Below, piece after piece: positions 25,947 to 35,611 of a stretch of DNA of 64,000 nucleotides. The position numbers and the translations under genes were made by a program. The stretch covers positions 434,001 to 498,000 of the forward strand of contig NZ_JAIMIB010000001.1 in the NCBI RefSeq assembly GCF_019966515.1, in the 5' to 3' direction. How positions within the stretch are numbered: position 1 is the stretch's first letter; each line of letters opens with the position of its first letter. The notes under the pieces are model-generated. The model made no database searches, was not told the origin of the DNA, and saw only the letters and a list, made by a program, of their open reading frames with translations. The DNA is from Roseovarius aestuarii (GTDB lineage: Bacteria; Pseudomonadota; Alphaproteobacteria; Rhodobacterales; Rhodobacteraceae).

Positions 25947-27623
25947 TCAGCTACCTTCGTTGGCAAACACGGTATTTTCCCATTGGGGATGAAGCCACGG
26001 TTGGCGATTCGACGCAGGTAACATCTCTTTTCCCAGAATATGATCGGACGCCTTTTCCCCCGACATGATCGACGGGGCGTTCAAATTTCCGTTCGTGATC
26101 CGCGGAAAGATTGAGCTATCGGCAACGCGCAGCCCGTCGACCCCGATCACCCTGCACTGAGGGTCGACCACGGCCATCGGATCACCCTTGTCGCCCATCT
26201 TGCAAGTCCCGCAAGGATGATACGCGCTTTCGGCATGTTCACGGATAAAATCATCCAGCTCGTCATCGGTTTGAACTGCTTCTCCGGGCTGGATTTCCTC
26301 TCCCCGGTACGGATCAAACGCCGCCTGACTGAAAATGTCGCGGGTCAGGCGAATGCAATGTCGGAACTCTTCCCAATCATCGGGGTGGGACATGTAGTTG
26401 AACGTGATCTTTGGTGCATCATTCGGATTGCCAGACCGAAGGGTGATCTCACCCCTTGATTTAGATCGCATTGGACCGACATGCGCCTGAAACCCGTGCC
26501 CTTCCGCGGCCGCCTTGCCGTCATATCGTACGGCCATTGGCAAAAAGTGGTACTGAATATCCGGGTAATCCATGCCGGGCTTCGATCTTAGAAATGCAGC
26601 GCTCTCGAACTGATTGGACGCCCCCAGACCGGTCTTGGTAAAAAGCCACTGCGCCCCGACCAACCCCTTACCAAAGAGGTTCCAGTATTTGAACAAGGTA
26701 ATCGGTTGGGTGCAGGCCTGCTGGATATAGAGTTCAAGATGATCTTGCAGGTTTTTACCCACACCCGTGCGGTCCGCGATGACCTCAATACCATGTTCGG
26801 TCAGTTCTGACGCAGGGCCGATACCCGAGAGCATGAGGATTTTTGGTGAATTGATAGACGAGGCGGCGAGAATGACCTCGCGGTTGGCGTGAATGGTTTC
26901 GGTGCGTCCACCACGTTCAACTTCCACGCCAGTGGCACGGCCTTCCTCGATAATCACCTTACGGACAAAGCAACGGATCATATCGCAGTTCGGACGTTGC
27001 AAGGCAGGTCGCAAATAGGCATTTGCCGCCGACCAGCGCCGTCCCTTCCAGACGGTTTGCTCCATCGGGCCAAAGCCTTCCTGCTTTTCGCCGTTGTAAT
27101 CGCCGGTCAGTTCATACCCCGCCTGTTGTCCGGCATCGACAAAGGCCTGATAGAGCGGGTTGGCGCGCGGGCCACGTGAGACATGCAAGGGGCCCGAATT
27201 TCCGCGCCAGCTTGGATCGCCGCCATGCCCGCCGTCATGCCAGTTTTCCATGCGCATGTAGTAGGGCAGTACATTTTTATACCCCCATCCTGCAGCTCCG
27301 CTTTCTTCCCAATGATCGAAATCCTTGGCATGACCGCGCACGTAGACCATTCCGTTGATCGAGCTTGATCCGCCCATGACTTTGCCCCGGGGACAGGCAA
27401 GGCGCCGGTTGTTCAGATGCGGTTCGGGCTCGGTTTCAAAACCCCAGTCGTAAATGCTCATATTCATCGGATAGCTCAGCGCTCCGGGCATCTGAACAAA
27501 CGGGCCGATATCCGTGCCGCCATATTCCAGAACCAGCACCGAATGTTGGCCATCCTCGGACAGACGATAGGCCATTGCCGAACCGGCCGAGCCGGACCCG
27601 ATGATAATATAATCCGCTTGCAT
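25947..27623 (-). CDS. betA: Choline dehydrogenase
   Basis: This 558-residue GMC flavoprotein starts at the ATG at 27623 ([15 protein letters not shown]); two TTG codons precede it in frame. FAD motif GSGSAGS, the second GMC motif [18 protein letters not shown], and the active-site His in [13 protein letters not shown] with the C-terminal Asn in [12 protein letters not shown] are all present. Segments such as [12 protein letters not shown] and [16 protein letters not shown] match E. coli BetA closely as I remember it. It oxidises choline to betaine aldehyde (and often betaine aldehyde to glycine betaine) at the membrane. It is divergent from betI. Confidence 0.93.
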   Translation of the reverse strand: MQADYIIIGSGSAGSAMAYRLSEDGQHSVLVLEYGGTDIGPFVQMPGALSYPMNMSIYDWGFETEPEPHLNNRRLACPRGKVMGGSSSINGMVYVRGHAKDFDHWEESGAAGWGYKNVLPYYMRMENWHDGGHGGDPSWRGNSGPLHVSRGPRANPLYQAFVDAGQQAGYELTGDYNGEKQEGFGPMEQTVWKGRRWSAANAYLRPALQRPNCDMIRCFVRKVIIEEGRATGVEVERGGRTETIHANREVILAASSINSPKILMLSGIGPASELTEHGIEVIADRTGVGKNLQDHLELYIQQACTQPITLFKYWNLFGKGLVGAQWLFTKTGLGASNQFESAAFLRSKPGMDYPDIQYHFLPMAVRYDGKAAAEGHGFQAHVGPMRSKSRGEITLRSGNPNDAPKITFNYMSHPDDWEEFRHCIRLTRDIFSQAAFDPYRGEEIQPGEAVQTDDELDDFIREHAESAYHPCGTCKMGDKGDPMAVVDPQCRVIGVDGLRVADSSIFPRITNGNLNAPSIMSGEKASDHILGKEMLPASNRQPWLHPQWENTVFANEGS

Positions 27624-27680
27624 CAACAAACTGCCTCCACCCGGCTTGCAGACAGATTCTGCTCTCAGCCTTCACATTAA

Positions 27681-27696
27681 TTGCACGTTTATGCAA
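27681..27696. promoter_or_regulatory. BetI-type operator, box 1
   Basis: TTGCACGTTTATGCAA is an inverted repeat (TTGCA / TGCAA) in the betA-betI intergenic region. Its centre is 20 bp, about two helical turns, from box 2. Confidence 0.7.
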
Positions 27697-27700
27697 AAAA

Positions 27701-27716
27701 TTGCACTATTGTACAA
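27701..27716. promoter_or_regulatory. BetI-type operator, box 2
   Basis: TTGCACTATTGTACAA has near-perfect 6-bp arms (TTGCAC / GTACAA, one mismatch). Together with box 1 it forms a tandem operator suited to two regulator dimers, between the divergent betA and betI genes. Confidence 0.72.
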
Positions 27717-27762
27717 CTCTGAAATATAAAGCATGTAGCGATCTCTGAAAAAAGAGGGGCCG

Positions 27763-28359
27763 ATGGGTCGTAAGAACATTAAGCTGATCCGAAAGCAGGA
27801 GCTGATTCAGGCCTCGATCACAGCCATCTATCGCCATGGATTTGCTGATTTGACGGTCAATCAGATTGCGCAGGATGCAGAGACATCGACAGGCAGCATC
27901 CACTACTACTTTGGCGGCAAGGAAGCGCTGCTTGAAGCGACGATGCGCCACCTGCTTTCCAGATTGCACGACGCCGCAGTATCGCGCCTATCGGGGTTGA
28001 GTCAGCCGACAGAGCGCCTTGAAGCCGTCGTTCTGGCCAATTTTGACGAGACATTCATGTCAATCGAGACCTGCCGGGTCTGGACCCAGTTTTGGGCCTA
28101 TGCGCCTTATCACCAGGGGTTATCGCGCCTTCAGAAACTGAACAAGGCGCGGGTCAGAAGCAATTTGGCGGCGGAGCTGAAGCAGCTGTTTCCGGAGCAA
28201 TCCGTCAACGCCATGGTCGGTGCTGTCCAGGCCTTTATGGATGGCGTATGGGTTCAGGCAGCGCAATCCCAGCACGAACCGGATCTAGTGCACATACAGG
28301 AAAGAGCCCGGGAATTTCTAGCGCATTCGCTCAGCCTGCGTGCTATAACGGCCGAGTAA
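27763..28359 (+). CDS. betI: TetR-family choline-responsive repressor BetI
   Basis: The 198-residue regulator has a TetR helix-turn-helix (FADLTVNQIAQDAETSTGSIHYYFGGKEALLEATMRHL) and the BetI C-terminal domain. The motif ANFDETFMSIETCRVWTQFWAYA parallels [21 protein letters not shown] of E. coli BetI as I recall it. It diverges from betA, with two palindromic operators between them, so it is expected to repress betA and itself and to respond to choline. The ATG at 27763 is preceded by a GAGG ribosome-binding site. Confidence 0.9.
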   Translation: MGRKNIKLIRKQELIQASITAIYRHGFADLTVNQIAQDAETSTGSIHYYFGGKEALLEATMRHLLSRLHDAAVSRLSGLSQPTERLEAVVLANFDETFMSIETCRVWTQFWAYAPYHQGLSRLQKLNKARVRSNLAAELKQLFPEQSVNAMVGAVQAFMDGVWVQAAQSQHEPDLVHIQERAREFLAHSLSLRAITAE

Positions 28360-28398
28360 ACCTAAGCGTTACGACCAACAAATTTCTAGCGCCACGCC

Positions 28399-28468
28399 CC
28401 GGATTTAACCTTTGGCTGCCGCACAAAACGCCAAGCCAACCGTAAAAGTGCGGCGCGGTTAAATCCGG
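28399..28468. repeat. Long nested inverted repeat between betI and the aldehyde dehydrogenase gene
   Basis: Outer arms of 12 bp (CCGGATTTAACC at 28399-28410 and GGTTAAATCCGG at 28457-28468) enclose inner 7-bp arms (GCCGCAC at 28418-28424 and GTGCGGC at 28448-28454). A competing pairing exists between TTGGCT (28412-28417) and AGCCAA (28434-28439). It sits between convergent genes and could be a terminator, but it lacks a T tract and is larger and more symmetrical than usual. Confidence 0.75.
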
Positions 28469-28482
28469 TACCTCGTTGATCG

Positions 28483-29913
28483 TCATACCACGATAGGCGC
28501 GCGAACTTTCAGTTCCTGATAATCTTCAAGGCCAAACACCCCACCCTCGCGGCCATTGCCCGAGTGTTTGTACCCACCAAAGGGCGATCCATATCCTGCG
28601 CTACGCCCGTTGATGTGAATACCGCCAGCCCGGAGTTGCCCGAACACACGCTCTGCGCGCGCCGCATCGCCGGTTTGCAGATAGGCGGCCAGCCCGTAAT
28701 CGGTGTCATTCGCCATCGCGATTGCGTCTTCCTCGGTATCAAACGGAATGATGACCAGAACCGGACCAAAGATCTCTTCGCGTGCGATCCTCATATTGTT
28801 GCTCACATCAACGAAGATGGTGGGTTTGACGTACCATCCATCCTCAAAACCTTCGGGCTTACCAAGCCCACCGACCAAAAGACGGGCGCCTTCGTCGATA
28901 CCCATCCGGATCATCGCCTGGACGCGATCATACTGCATCTTGTCAAAAAGCGGGCCAAGGTGGTCGCCCTCCTGCGTGGGATCACCCACGGCGTGCGCCT
29001 GCCCGATCATCGCTGCAAGTTCCAGAACCTGATCATAACAGCTCCGTTCAACCAGCATCCGCGTTGGCGCGTCGCAGGATTGGCCAGTGTTGTAGAAGCA
29101 TTTGCTGATCCCGTCGGCCACGCTGCGTGGCAGATCGCTGTCGGCAAAGACCAGATTGGGGGATTTGCCACCCAGTTCAAGCGTGACGCGTTTCACCGTG
29201 TCGGCGGCATCTTTGGTGACCAATGCGCCCGCACGGGTCGATCCGGTAAACGACATCATCGCAATATCAGGATGCCGCGACATGGCCGCCCCGACGCCGG
29301 GCCCGTCGCCATGCACCAGGTTGAAGACCCCAGCCGGATAGCCCGCCTCGTCAATGATCTCGGCATAGACAATGGCCGACAGCGGCGTGTGTTCAGATGG
29401 TTTCAAAATACAGGTCGATCCGCTGGCAAGCACGGGCACGACTTTTTGCACGATCTGATTGATCGGCCAGTTCCAGGGCGTGATCAACCCGCAGACGCCG
29501 ATGGGTTCACGGGTCAAAACATCCCCATTCGGCAGGGTTTCACGCTCTTCCTGGGCGCTAAGCGCTGCAATATAGCCTTCAAGGTGGCCAATGGCACAAT
29601 CGGCCTGCGCATCCCGAGACATCGAAATCGGCGCGCCCATTTCGGCGGTAATGGCCAGCGCCAGATCTTCCTTTCTCTTCACGCTGACGTCGAGAAGGCG
29701 TTGTAGCAGTGCCAGCCGTTCGGTCTTTGACGTCTTTGAAAAGGTCTCGAAGGCGCGCTTTGCGGCGGCGACAGCTTTGTCGACATCTGCGGCATTGCCC
29801 AAGGATACCGTCCCGATCTGAGCGTTTGTTGCCGGGTTCATCACCGGCATAACGGCGTCTGAGATGGGATCAACCCAAGCACCATCGATATAGAATTTAT
29901 TGAGCGTTTTCAT
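28483..29913 (-). CDS. NAD(P)-dependent aldehyde dehydrogenase (betaine-aldehyde-type)
   Basis: This 476-residue aldehyde dehydrogenase has the general-base motif VTLELGGKSPN and the catalytic Cys in FYNTGQSCDAPTRM, the NAD-site Asn in ITPWNWPI, and EEIFGPV. It is the last gene of a minus-strand group with an enolase-superfamily enzyme and a GMC alcohol oxidase, so it probably oxidises the aldehyde formed by the GMC enzyme. Because betA is nearby it could also serve as betaine aldehyde dehydrogenase, but it is not directly in the betA operon and I do not assign betB. Confidence 0.87.
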   Translation of the reverse strand: MKTLNKFYIDGAWVDPISDAVMPVMNPATNAQIGTVSLGNAADVDKAVAAAKRAFETFSKTSKTERLALLQRLLDVSVKRKEDLALAITAEMGAPISMSRDAQADCAIGHLEGYIAALSAQEERETLPNGDVLTREPIGVCGLITPWNWPINQIVQKVVPVLASGSTCILKPSEHTPLSAIVYAEIIDEAGYPAGVFNLVHGDGPGVGAAMSRHPDIAMMSFTGSTRAGALVTKDAADTVKRVTLELGGKSPNLVFADSDLPRSVADGISKCFYNTGQSCDAPTRMLVERSCYDQVLELAAMIGQAHAVGDPTQEGDHLGPLFDKMQYDRVQAMIRMGIDEGARLLVGGLGKPEGFEDGWYVKPTIFVDVSNNMRIAREEIFGPVLVIIPFDTEEDAIAMANDTDYGLAAYLQTGDAARAERVFGQLRAGGIHINGRSAGYGSPFGGYKHSGNGREGGVFGLEDYQELKVRAPIVV

Positions 29914-29938
29914 ATCGTTTCCTTTGCCTCAGATATGA

Positions 29939-31141
29939 TTAAACTGGCGTATGTGCCATATCCAGATGCAGCTCGCTGCCCGTATAAGGGCTGGCTGCAA
30001 TCACCTCGTCATTCAGTTCAATCCCAAGACCGGGCGCTGTCGGCGGGATGACATACCCGGCCTGCCACTCGATCGGGGTGCTGATTGGCGACATATAGGG
30101 GCCATCGAATGTTCCGATGCTTTCAAGAATCAGAAAGTTCGGACTGCAGGTGGCGATCTGTATATTGGCAGCGGCCACGACCGGACCGCAATAAAGATGC
30201 GGGGCAATCTGTGCCTGCTGTGTTTCGGCCATTGCCGCGATCTTCTTGGCTTCCAGCAAACCGCCAACGCGCCCCAGATTCATTTGCAGGATCGAGGCCG
30301 CACCGACCTCGAGCAGCCGGGCAAATTCGTGCTTGGTACAAAGCCGTTCACCAGTCGCTATCGGCACAGAAGTAAACCTGGCGATCTCGGCCATGTTTGC
30401 CGGGTTTTCGGGCGTGGTGGGTTCTTCAAACCAAAGCGGTTCGTATTTTTCCAACCTGCGGGCCATACGTTTGGCCCCGGACACGGTGAACTGCCCATGT
30501 GTCCCGAAGAGCAGATCGGCCCGCGTGCCCACGGCTTCGCGGATATGTTTGCAGAACTGCTCACTTCGCTCCAGATCCTCCAGTCCGGGCTGATGACCGT
30601 CGTAAATCGTAAACGGTCCCGCCGGATCAAACTTGATTGCCGTAAACCCCTGATCAACTGCGGCAATAGCGGCCTGAGCGGCCAGGTCGGGATCGTTGTA
30701 GACATTAGGCGTATCCGGGTCGGGATACACGTCACCTTCAGGCGGATAGAGATAGGTATAGCTTCGCAGCCTGTCGTGAACCTTGCCGCCAAGCAGTTCG
30801 TAAACGGGTTTGTTGGCGGCCTTGCCGATGATGTCCCAACAGGCCATTTCCAATCCACTGAGAACACCCATTACCGTGACGTCGGGACGCTGGGTGAAAC
30901 CGGCCCCGTAGGTGCGCCGCCATAGCCGCTCGATATGGTGGGGGTCGCTGCCCGCGAAATGGCGATCAAAAACCTCAACGGCCATCGCAGCGCAAAGATC
31001 AGGTCCGAAGGTGGCGTTATAGATCTCTCCGACACCAGTAATGCCGCAGCATGTCGTCAACCGCACGAAAATGAAGTACCGCCCACCATGTCTTGGTGGC
31101 GGATTACCAAAGACAAAGGTTTCGATTTGTTCAAGACGCAT
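29939..31141 (-). CDS. Enolase-superfamily enzyme, mandelate racemase subgroup-like
   Basis: This 400-residue protein has an MR/MLE cap (MRLEQIETFVFGN) and barrel. The GalD/ManD-like layout is seen in AIKFDPAGPF, WFEEPTTPEN, ATGERLCTKHEF and APHLYCGPV. At the first metal-ligand position, where an Asp is expected (D-x-H/N), the sequence reads G-T-H-G-Q-F. It is longer than, and distinct from, the four dddQ-cluster paralogues. It lies 30 bp from the GMC oxidoreductase gene upstream and 25 bp from the aldehyde dehydrogenase gene downstream. An acid-sugar dehydratase-like role is possible; the altered ligand makes it uncertain. Confidence 0.82.
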   Translation of the reverse strand: MRLEQIETFVFGNPPPRHGGRYFIFVRLTTCCGITGVGEIYNATFGPDLCAAMAVEVFDRHFAGSDPHHIERLWRRTYGAGFTQRPDVTVMGVLSGLEMACWDIIGKAANKPVYELLGGKVHDRLRSYTYLYPPEGDVYPDPDTPNVYNDPDLAAQAAIAAVDQGFTAIKFDPAGPFTIYDGHQPGLEDLERSEQFCKHIREAVGTRADLLFGTHGQFTVSGAKRMARRLEKYEPLWFEEPTTPENPANMAEIARFTSVPIATGERLCTKHEFARLLEVGAASILQMNLGRVGGLLEAKKIAAMAETQQAQIAPHLYCGPVVAAANIQIATCSPNFLILESIGTFDGPYMSPISTPIEWQAGYVIPPTAPGLGIELNDEVIAASPYTGSELHLDMAHTPV

Positions 31142-31170
31142 GGCAGCGCTCCGCTTTGGGGGATTGGGGC

Positions 31171-32796
31171 TCAGGTCCGAGCATCCTCGAGGATCAGATC
31201 AGCGGCCCGCAACGCCAGCATCATGGTTGGCGCATTTGTATTGCCCGAGGTGATGTTGGGAAAGGCCGAGGCGTCGACAACCCGCAATCCCCGCACGCCG
31301 TGTACCCTGAGGCGCGCATCCAGAACAGAATCTGCAGCACTACGCCCCATACGGCAGGTACAGGTCGGGTGAAACACAGTCGACGCCCTTGCCCGAAAAT
31401 CATCACGCATCTCATCGTCATCCATCCGGATCAGATCCGGTGATTTGCGTTCTTTAGTAACTCCTGCAAGCGTGGGGGATAGTGCCAGTTCACGCAGAAG
31501 CCTGCCGGCGCGCAGGACCATGTCACGATCGGATTCTGTCGCAAGCGAATTGGGCTCAATCACGGGCGCATCCGCAACCTTGGCAGACTGAATGCGAACG
31601 CTGCCCCTGCTTGTGGGTCGACAGGGCTGCGCAGACAAAAGAAAGCCAGGCACCCGGTCGATCACGACTTTGCCCGTCTCGCGAGTAGAATAGGTGGCCG
31701 GATTGCAAAAAAGCTGGACGTCAGGCGTGTTCTTTGTGCGATCCGTGCGCAGGAAGCCCCCGACCTGATTGACCGGAACGGCAAGCGGACCACGCCGTGT
31801 CAGCATATACTTAAGTCCGGCAAGCAGCTGGCCTCTGCGATTTCCGAGGATGTTGTTCAGCGTCGGCTCTGTCGCCCGGAAATGGTAGGAAATCGCCAGA
31901 TGATCCTGCAACCCTTTTCCAACCTCACCCAGGTCCTGGTGGACCTCAATACCATGCGCTCTCAGATGTTCCGCCGGCCCGATCCCCGACAGTTGCAGCA
32001 GCTGTGGAGAATTGATTGCCCCGGCGCTGACGATCACCTCGCGGATGGCGTGGGCAATCATCGTCTGATTGCCCAGCTTGTATCTGACGCTCGTCGCCCT
32101 GCCCTCTTTGATCACCAGCTTTTCGACCAGCGCCCCGGTGACGACTTTCAGATTGCGTCGCCGGCGCGCCGGCCGCAGGAAGGCATCCGCGGCGGACCAG
32201 CGCCGACCATTGCGCACATTGCTGCGATAGGGCGACAAGCCTTCGGGTCGCGCACCGTTCATGTTTTCGGTGATCGGCCAGCCAAGATCATTGGCAGCTT
32301 GCAGGAACCGTCGCGAGAACGGGTTCATCTGATCGCTGAGGTCGCTCACCCATAGTGACCCCGACCCGTATTTCTGCGGAACACCATCCGGTGACAGCTC
32401 GGAACTGGTTTCCAACCTCTCATAAGTCCGTCTGACATTATCCCAGCCCCAGCCCGTGGCGCCGGATGTTTCCCAATCTTGGAAATCCTGCGGCAGGCCA
32501 CGCACATAGGTCATCGCATTGATCGAGCTGGACCCGCCGATAACCTTGCCGCGCGGCCAATAGATCGACCGGGATTTCAGCCCGGGATCGGGTTGAGTAT
32601 TATATCCCCAATTGAGCTTGGGGTCGGCATAGGTCATGCCATAACCAAGCGGGACCTTGATCCAGAATTTTGCATCCGATCCGCCAGCCTCAATCAGCAA
32701 GACCTTATTGTTTCCGTTAGCGGTCAACCTGTCAGCCAAAACACATCCGGCCGAACCCGCGCCTATGATGATGAAATCGAATTCCGAAGCGGTCAT
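31171..32796 (-). CDS. GMC-family FAD-dependent alcohol/choline oxidoreductase
   Basis: This 541-residue flavoprotein has the FAD motif IIGAGSAGCVLADRL, GMC signature GKVIGGSSSINAMTYVRG and the active-site His in STVFHPTCTCRMG with Asn in ITSGNTNAPTMM. It resembles BetA but is more divergent, so the substrate is another alcohol. It starts the operon that continues with the enolase-superfamily and aldehyde dehydrogenase genes, and it diverges from a LysR regulator gene 201 bp away, which probably controls it. Confidence 0.88.
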   Translation of the reverse strand: MTASEFDFIIIGAGSAGCVLADRLTANGNNKVLLIEAGGSDAKFWIKVPLGYGMTYADPKLNWGYNTQPDPGLKSRSIYWPRGKVIGGSSSINAMTYVRGLPQDFQDWETSGATGWGWDNVRRTYERLETSSELSPDGVPQKYGSGSLWVSDLSDQMNPFSRRFLQAANDLGWPITENMNGARPEGLSPYRSNVRNGRRWSAADAFLRPARRRRNLKVVTGALVEKLVIKEGRATSVRYKLGNQTMIAHAIREVIVSAGAINSPQLLQLSGIGPAEHLRAHGIEVHQDLGEVGKGLQDHLAISYHFRATEPTLNNILGNRRGQLLAGLKYMLTRRGPLAVPVNQVGGFLRTDRTKNTPDVQLFCNPATYSTRETGKVVIDRVPGFLLSAQPCRPTSRGSVRIQSAKVADAPVIEPNSLATESDRDMVLRAGRLLRELALSPTLAGVTKERKSPDLIRMDDDEMRDDFRARASTVFHPTCTCRMGRSAADSVLDARLRVHGVRGLRVVDASAFPNITSGNTNAPTMMLALRAADLILEDART

Positions 32797-32997
32797 CTCG
32801 GATTATCCCGGCGGTTAGTGTTTCATCATCAACTGATCGCCGTTTTCATCTTACAACACAAACAATGGGTATTTCCCCAATGGCTAAATAATTTTTGAAG
32901 GTCGGGTCACTGCACGTACCCATGCAAAGCAAAATGAGCTAACCTGCAATGGAATCGGTGAAGATTCCCTATTTGACTACAATCAGATTGCAGCATC
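32797..32997. promoter_or_regulatory. Divergent promoter region with candidate LysR operators
   Basis: The 201-bp region between GMC oxidoreductase and LysR genes contains a perfect interrupted palindrome (GGAATC-N6-GATTCC) at 32951-32968, 29 bp before the LysR start, and a TGCA-N8-TGCA repeat at 32911-32925. Both have the spacing typical of LysR-type T-N11-A sites. No gene is present. Confidence 0.6.
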
Positions 32998-33876
32998 ATG
33001 ACCCAACTCCCGCATGCGACCTGGCTTAGGACATTCGAAGCCGCCGCACGCCACAGCAGTTTCTCCTCCGCCGCCGAAGAACTGAACCTGACCCCGGCAG
33101 CGGTCAGTCAGCAAATCCGGCTGCTTGAGAAACACCTGGGCGTCCATCTGTTCGTGCGGCTGCCCCGAGGCGTGAGCCTGACCGATGTCGGACAGGCCTA
33201 TGCCCAGCCGATCCGCAAATCATTTCTTGAAATGCATAATGCGACCAGCGGTTTGTTTGGCTCAAAGAAGAAAAGCGTCGTGCGGGTACGGTCTTCGATT
33301 TCCTACGCCGCATTGGTTCTGGCCCCGCAGCTGCACAAATTCAAGGAACTGCACCCAGAGATCGAGGTGCAACTCTCCACCGCCGTGTGGTCCGACCGCA
33401 TGGATGATGAAACCATCGATGCAGACATTCGCTATGGCGCTGGCGACTGGCCCGAGCAGAATATCTGGCAGATCAGCCGGGAAACCGCCGCTGTGATCTG
33501 CCACCCCGACTACCTGAGGTCCCTGGGCGGCGCGCCGAGCGTGCAAGACATCGCGCGCGCCGAGGTTGTTAAGATCATAGGTTCGGAGATTGAATGGGCC
33601 CGCCTGTCCGACCATTTCGACCTCGACCTCCCGCCTGTCAAAAGCTGGATGAAAGCAGATTCCTCACTCATAGCCCTACAGATCATTTCGGCGGGAAAAG
33701 GTGCGGCGATATTGCAGGACAGCTTTACGAAGCAATATCTGGATACCGGTCTGCTGATATCACCTTTTGAGTACCAGCTACCGATCCGTGAATCCTATTT
33801 TCTTGTTGTCAGAGACGGGCAAATGATACGCACCGAAGTAGTCAGTTTTCGAAAATGGATTACGTCGCTCCAATAG
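32998..33876 (+). CDS. LysR-family transcriptional regulator (GcvA-like)
   Basis: The 292-residue regulator starts with MTQLPHATWLRTFEAAARHSS and has the LysR helix-turn-helix (SFSSAAEELNLTPAAVSQQIRLLEKHLG), followed by the ligand-binding domain from about residue 90. The N-terminal LRTFEAAARHSSF pattern is typical of the GcvA/AmpR branch. It is divergent from the GMC-enolase-ALDH operon and upstream of an MDR reductase gene on the same strand, so it could regulate either. Confidence 0.9.
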   Translation: MTQLPHATWLRTFEAAARHSSFSSAAEELNLTPAAVSQQIRLLEKHLGVHLFVRLPRGVSLTDVGQAYAQPIRKSFLEMHNATSGLFGSKKKSVVRVRSSISYAALVLAPQLHKFKELHPEIEVQLSTAVWSDRMDDETIDADIRYGAGDWPEQNIWQISRETAAVICHPDYLRSLGGAPSVQDIARAEVVKIIGSEIEWARLSDHFDLDLPPVKSWMKADSSLIALQIISAGKGAAILQDSFTKQYLDTGLLISPFEYQLPIRESYFLVVRDGQMIRTEVVSFRKWITSLQ

Positions 33877-34076
33877 GGTCATGGCCGCCATCTTCGTTGT
33901 AAGTGAACCCTCCGAAGGAATAATAAGACAACAGATATGGGCATGCGGGGCACCACATTGACGGCGTCTGGCTGGTCGTATCCTCAACTGTTGTTGGCGT
34001 GCTTTCCTTGAGAAAGACAAACACATCAAATGCGGGTATTTTTGCGGAGTACGAAGAGGCTTCGAAGGGAGGGGTA

Positions 34077-35180
34077 ATGCAGGACGCGCAGGTCGACAAG
34101 CTCAAAAACATGATGGCGGTCGTGACGACCGGCACAGGCGGCTACGACAAGCTTGAATACAAGCTTGTGCCCATTCCCGTACCCGGCCCGGGCGAGGTGC
34201 TCTTGCGCGTGCTGGCCGCGGGCGTAAATAACACAGAGATCAATACGCGGCTTGGCTGGTATTCCTCATCCGTGACAGACGGCACCGGAGATACCAGCAA
34301 TCACGAAGACCGGCCCGATGGCGGCTGGAATGAAGCGACACCCTTTCCTTTCATTCAGGGCACCGATTGCTGCGGCGAGGTGGTCTCGGCAGGCACCGCC
34401 GGCGATGAAGGCCGGATCGGCCAGCGCGTTCTCGTGCGATCATGCATGCGCAAGCACGGTTTCGACCGGATGGATAATATCTGGATGGGATCTGATTTCG
34501 ACGGTGCATTCGCCCAGTATGTCAAAGTGCCCGAAAGCGAAGTCTTCAAGGTGGAATGTGACTGGAGCGACGCCGAGCTGGCAACGATCCCCTGCGCATA
34601 TGGAACAGCCGAGAATATGGTTCACCGCGCAGGCGTGTGTGCCGGCATGAGTGTTCTGGTGCCAGGTGCATCGGGTGGTGTAGGATCAGCACTTGTCCAA
34701 CTCGTCAAGCGGCGCGGTGCCGAGGTTATCGCCATAACCAGCGCCTCTAAGCGCGAAACCGTAGCGCAAATCGGCGCAGACCGGGTGCTGACCCGCGAGG
34801 ACGATTTGCTGGACGTCTTAGGCAAGGAGAGCGTCGATGTTGTCATCGACAACGTTGCGGGGCCGGGCTTCGGCATCATGTTGAAACTGCTTCGGCGCGG
34901 GGGCTCTTACGTCTCGTCCGGCGCGATCGCCGGACCAATCGTCGATCTAGACATGCGCGACATGTATCTCAAAGATATCACGCTGATTGGCTGCACCGGG
35001 TGGGACGAGCCGGTCTTTCCCAACCTGATCTCGTATATCGAAAAGGGCGAGATCAGGCCGCTGCTGGCCGATACCTACCCCCTTGCCCAGATCGCGGACG
35101 CGCAGAGGGATTTCCTAGAAAAGCGATATACCGGAAAGATCGTACTGATCCCCCCTGCGGACGATTGCGGCGCGGCGTAG
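34077..35180 (+). CDS. MDR-superfamily oxidoreductase, paralogue of the gene at 841-1926
   Basis: The 367-residue product starts at the ATG at 34077, preceded by GGGAGGGG; the frame is open 78 bp upstream but without a ribosome-binding site. It has the NNTEINTRLGWY segment, nucleotide-binding VPGASGGVGSALVQLVKRRGA, and VSSGAIAGPIVDLDMRDMYLKD. It closely parallels the MDR enzyme of the dddQ operon, although the residue aligned with that protein's Cys in CGLNNTD is Ala here. It stands alone downstream of a LysR gene. The reaction is unknown. Confidence 0.85.
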   Translation: MQDAQVDKLKNMMAVVTTGTGGYDKLEYKLVPIPVPGPGEVLLRVLAAGVNNTEINTRLGWYSSSVTDGTGDTSNHEDRPDGGWNEATPFPFIQGTDCCGEVVSAGTAGDEGRIGQRVLVRSCMRKHGFDRMDNIWMGSDFDGAFAQYVKVPESEVFKVECDWSDAELATIPCAYGTAENMVHRAGVCAGMSVLVPGASGGVGSALVQLVKRRGAEVIAITSASKRETVAQIGADRVLTREDDLLDVLGKESVDVVIDNVAGPGFGIMLKLLRRGGSYVSSGAIAGPIVDLDMRDMYLKDITLIGCTGWDEPVFPNLISYIEKGEIRPLLADTYPLAQIADAQRDFLEKRYTGKIVLIPPADDCGAA

Positions 35181-35611
35181 AGATCTTACCCTTCATATTA
35201 ATCGACACGTCCGAAAGTAGCTATTGGCCGAATTCCTGGATCATCCCTTTCCGCATCGAACCCATTGGCCACGCTACCCCCATCATGCGACGCCCTGAGG
35301 TGATGCGCTTCGTCAAACACAAAGCCAACCGACCAATGCGACACAGCTGACAAACATGAAGCAAGATCAGACCGTCATATTTCGGCCAGCTTTCCACGTT
35401 AAGTTGTGCATCAAAGATCGAACCAAAACAGAGGCGACGGCGGCATGGCTGTGGATCTGAAGCAAAAGCTGAATGATATTGCGCCATTGCATGCCAAGGC
35501 TATAGTGACTTAGGAGCTACGTGAGGGACGGCTGAACCAACAGAACTGACCTGCATCAGAGAACCAAAATCTTCTCATGCGACGCGTTTGGATCATGTCG
35601 AGAGTTAGATC
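35181..35611. other. Stretch without recognisable genes
   Basis: I see no supportable coding region, RNA gene or clear hairpin in these 431 bp. They presumably contain the promoter of the Hint-domain gene. Confidence 0.5.
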
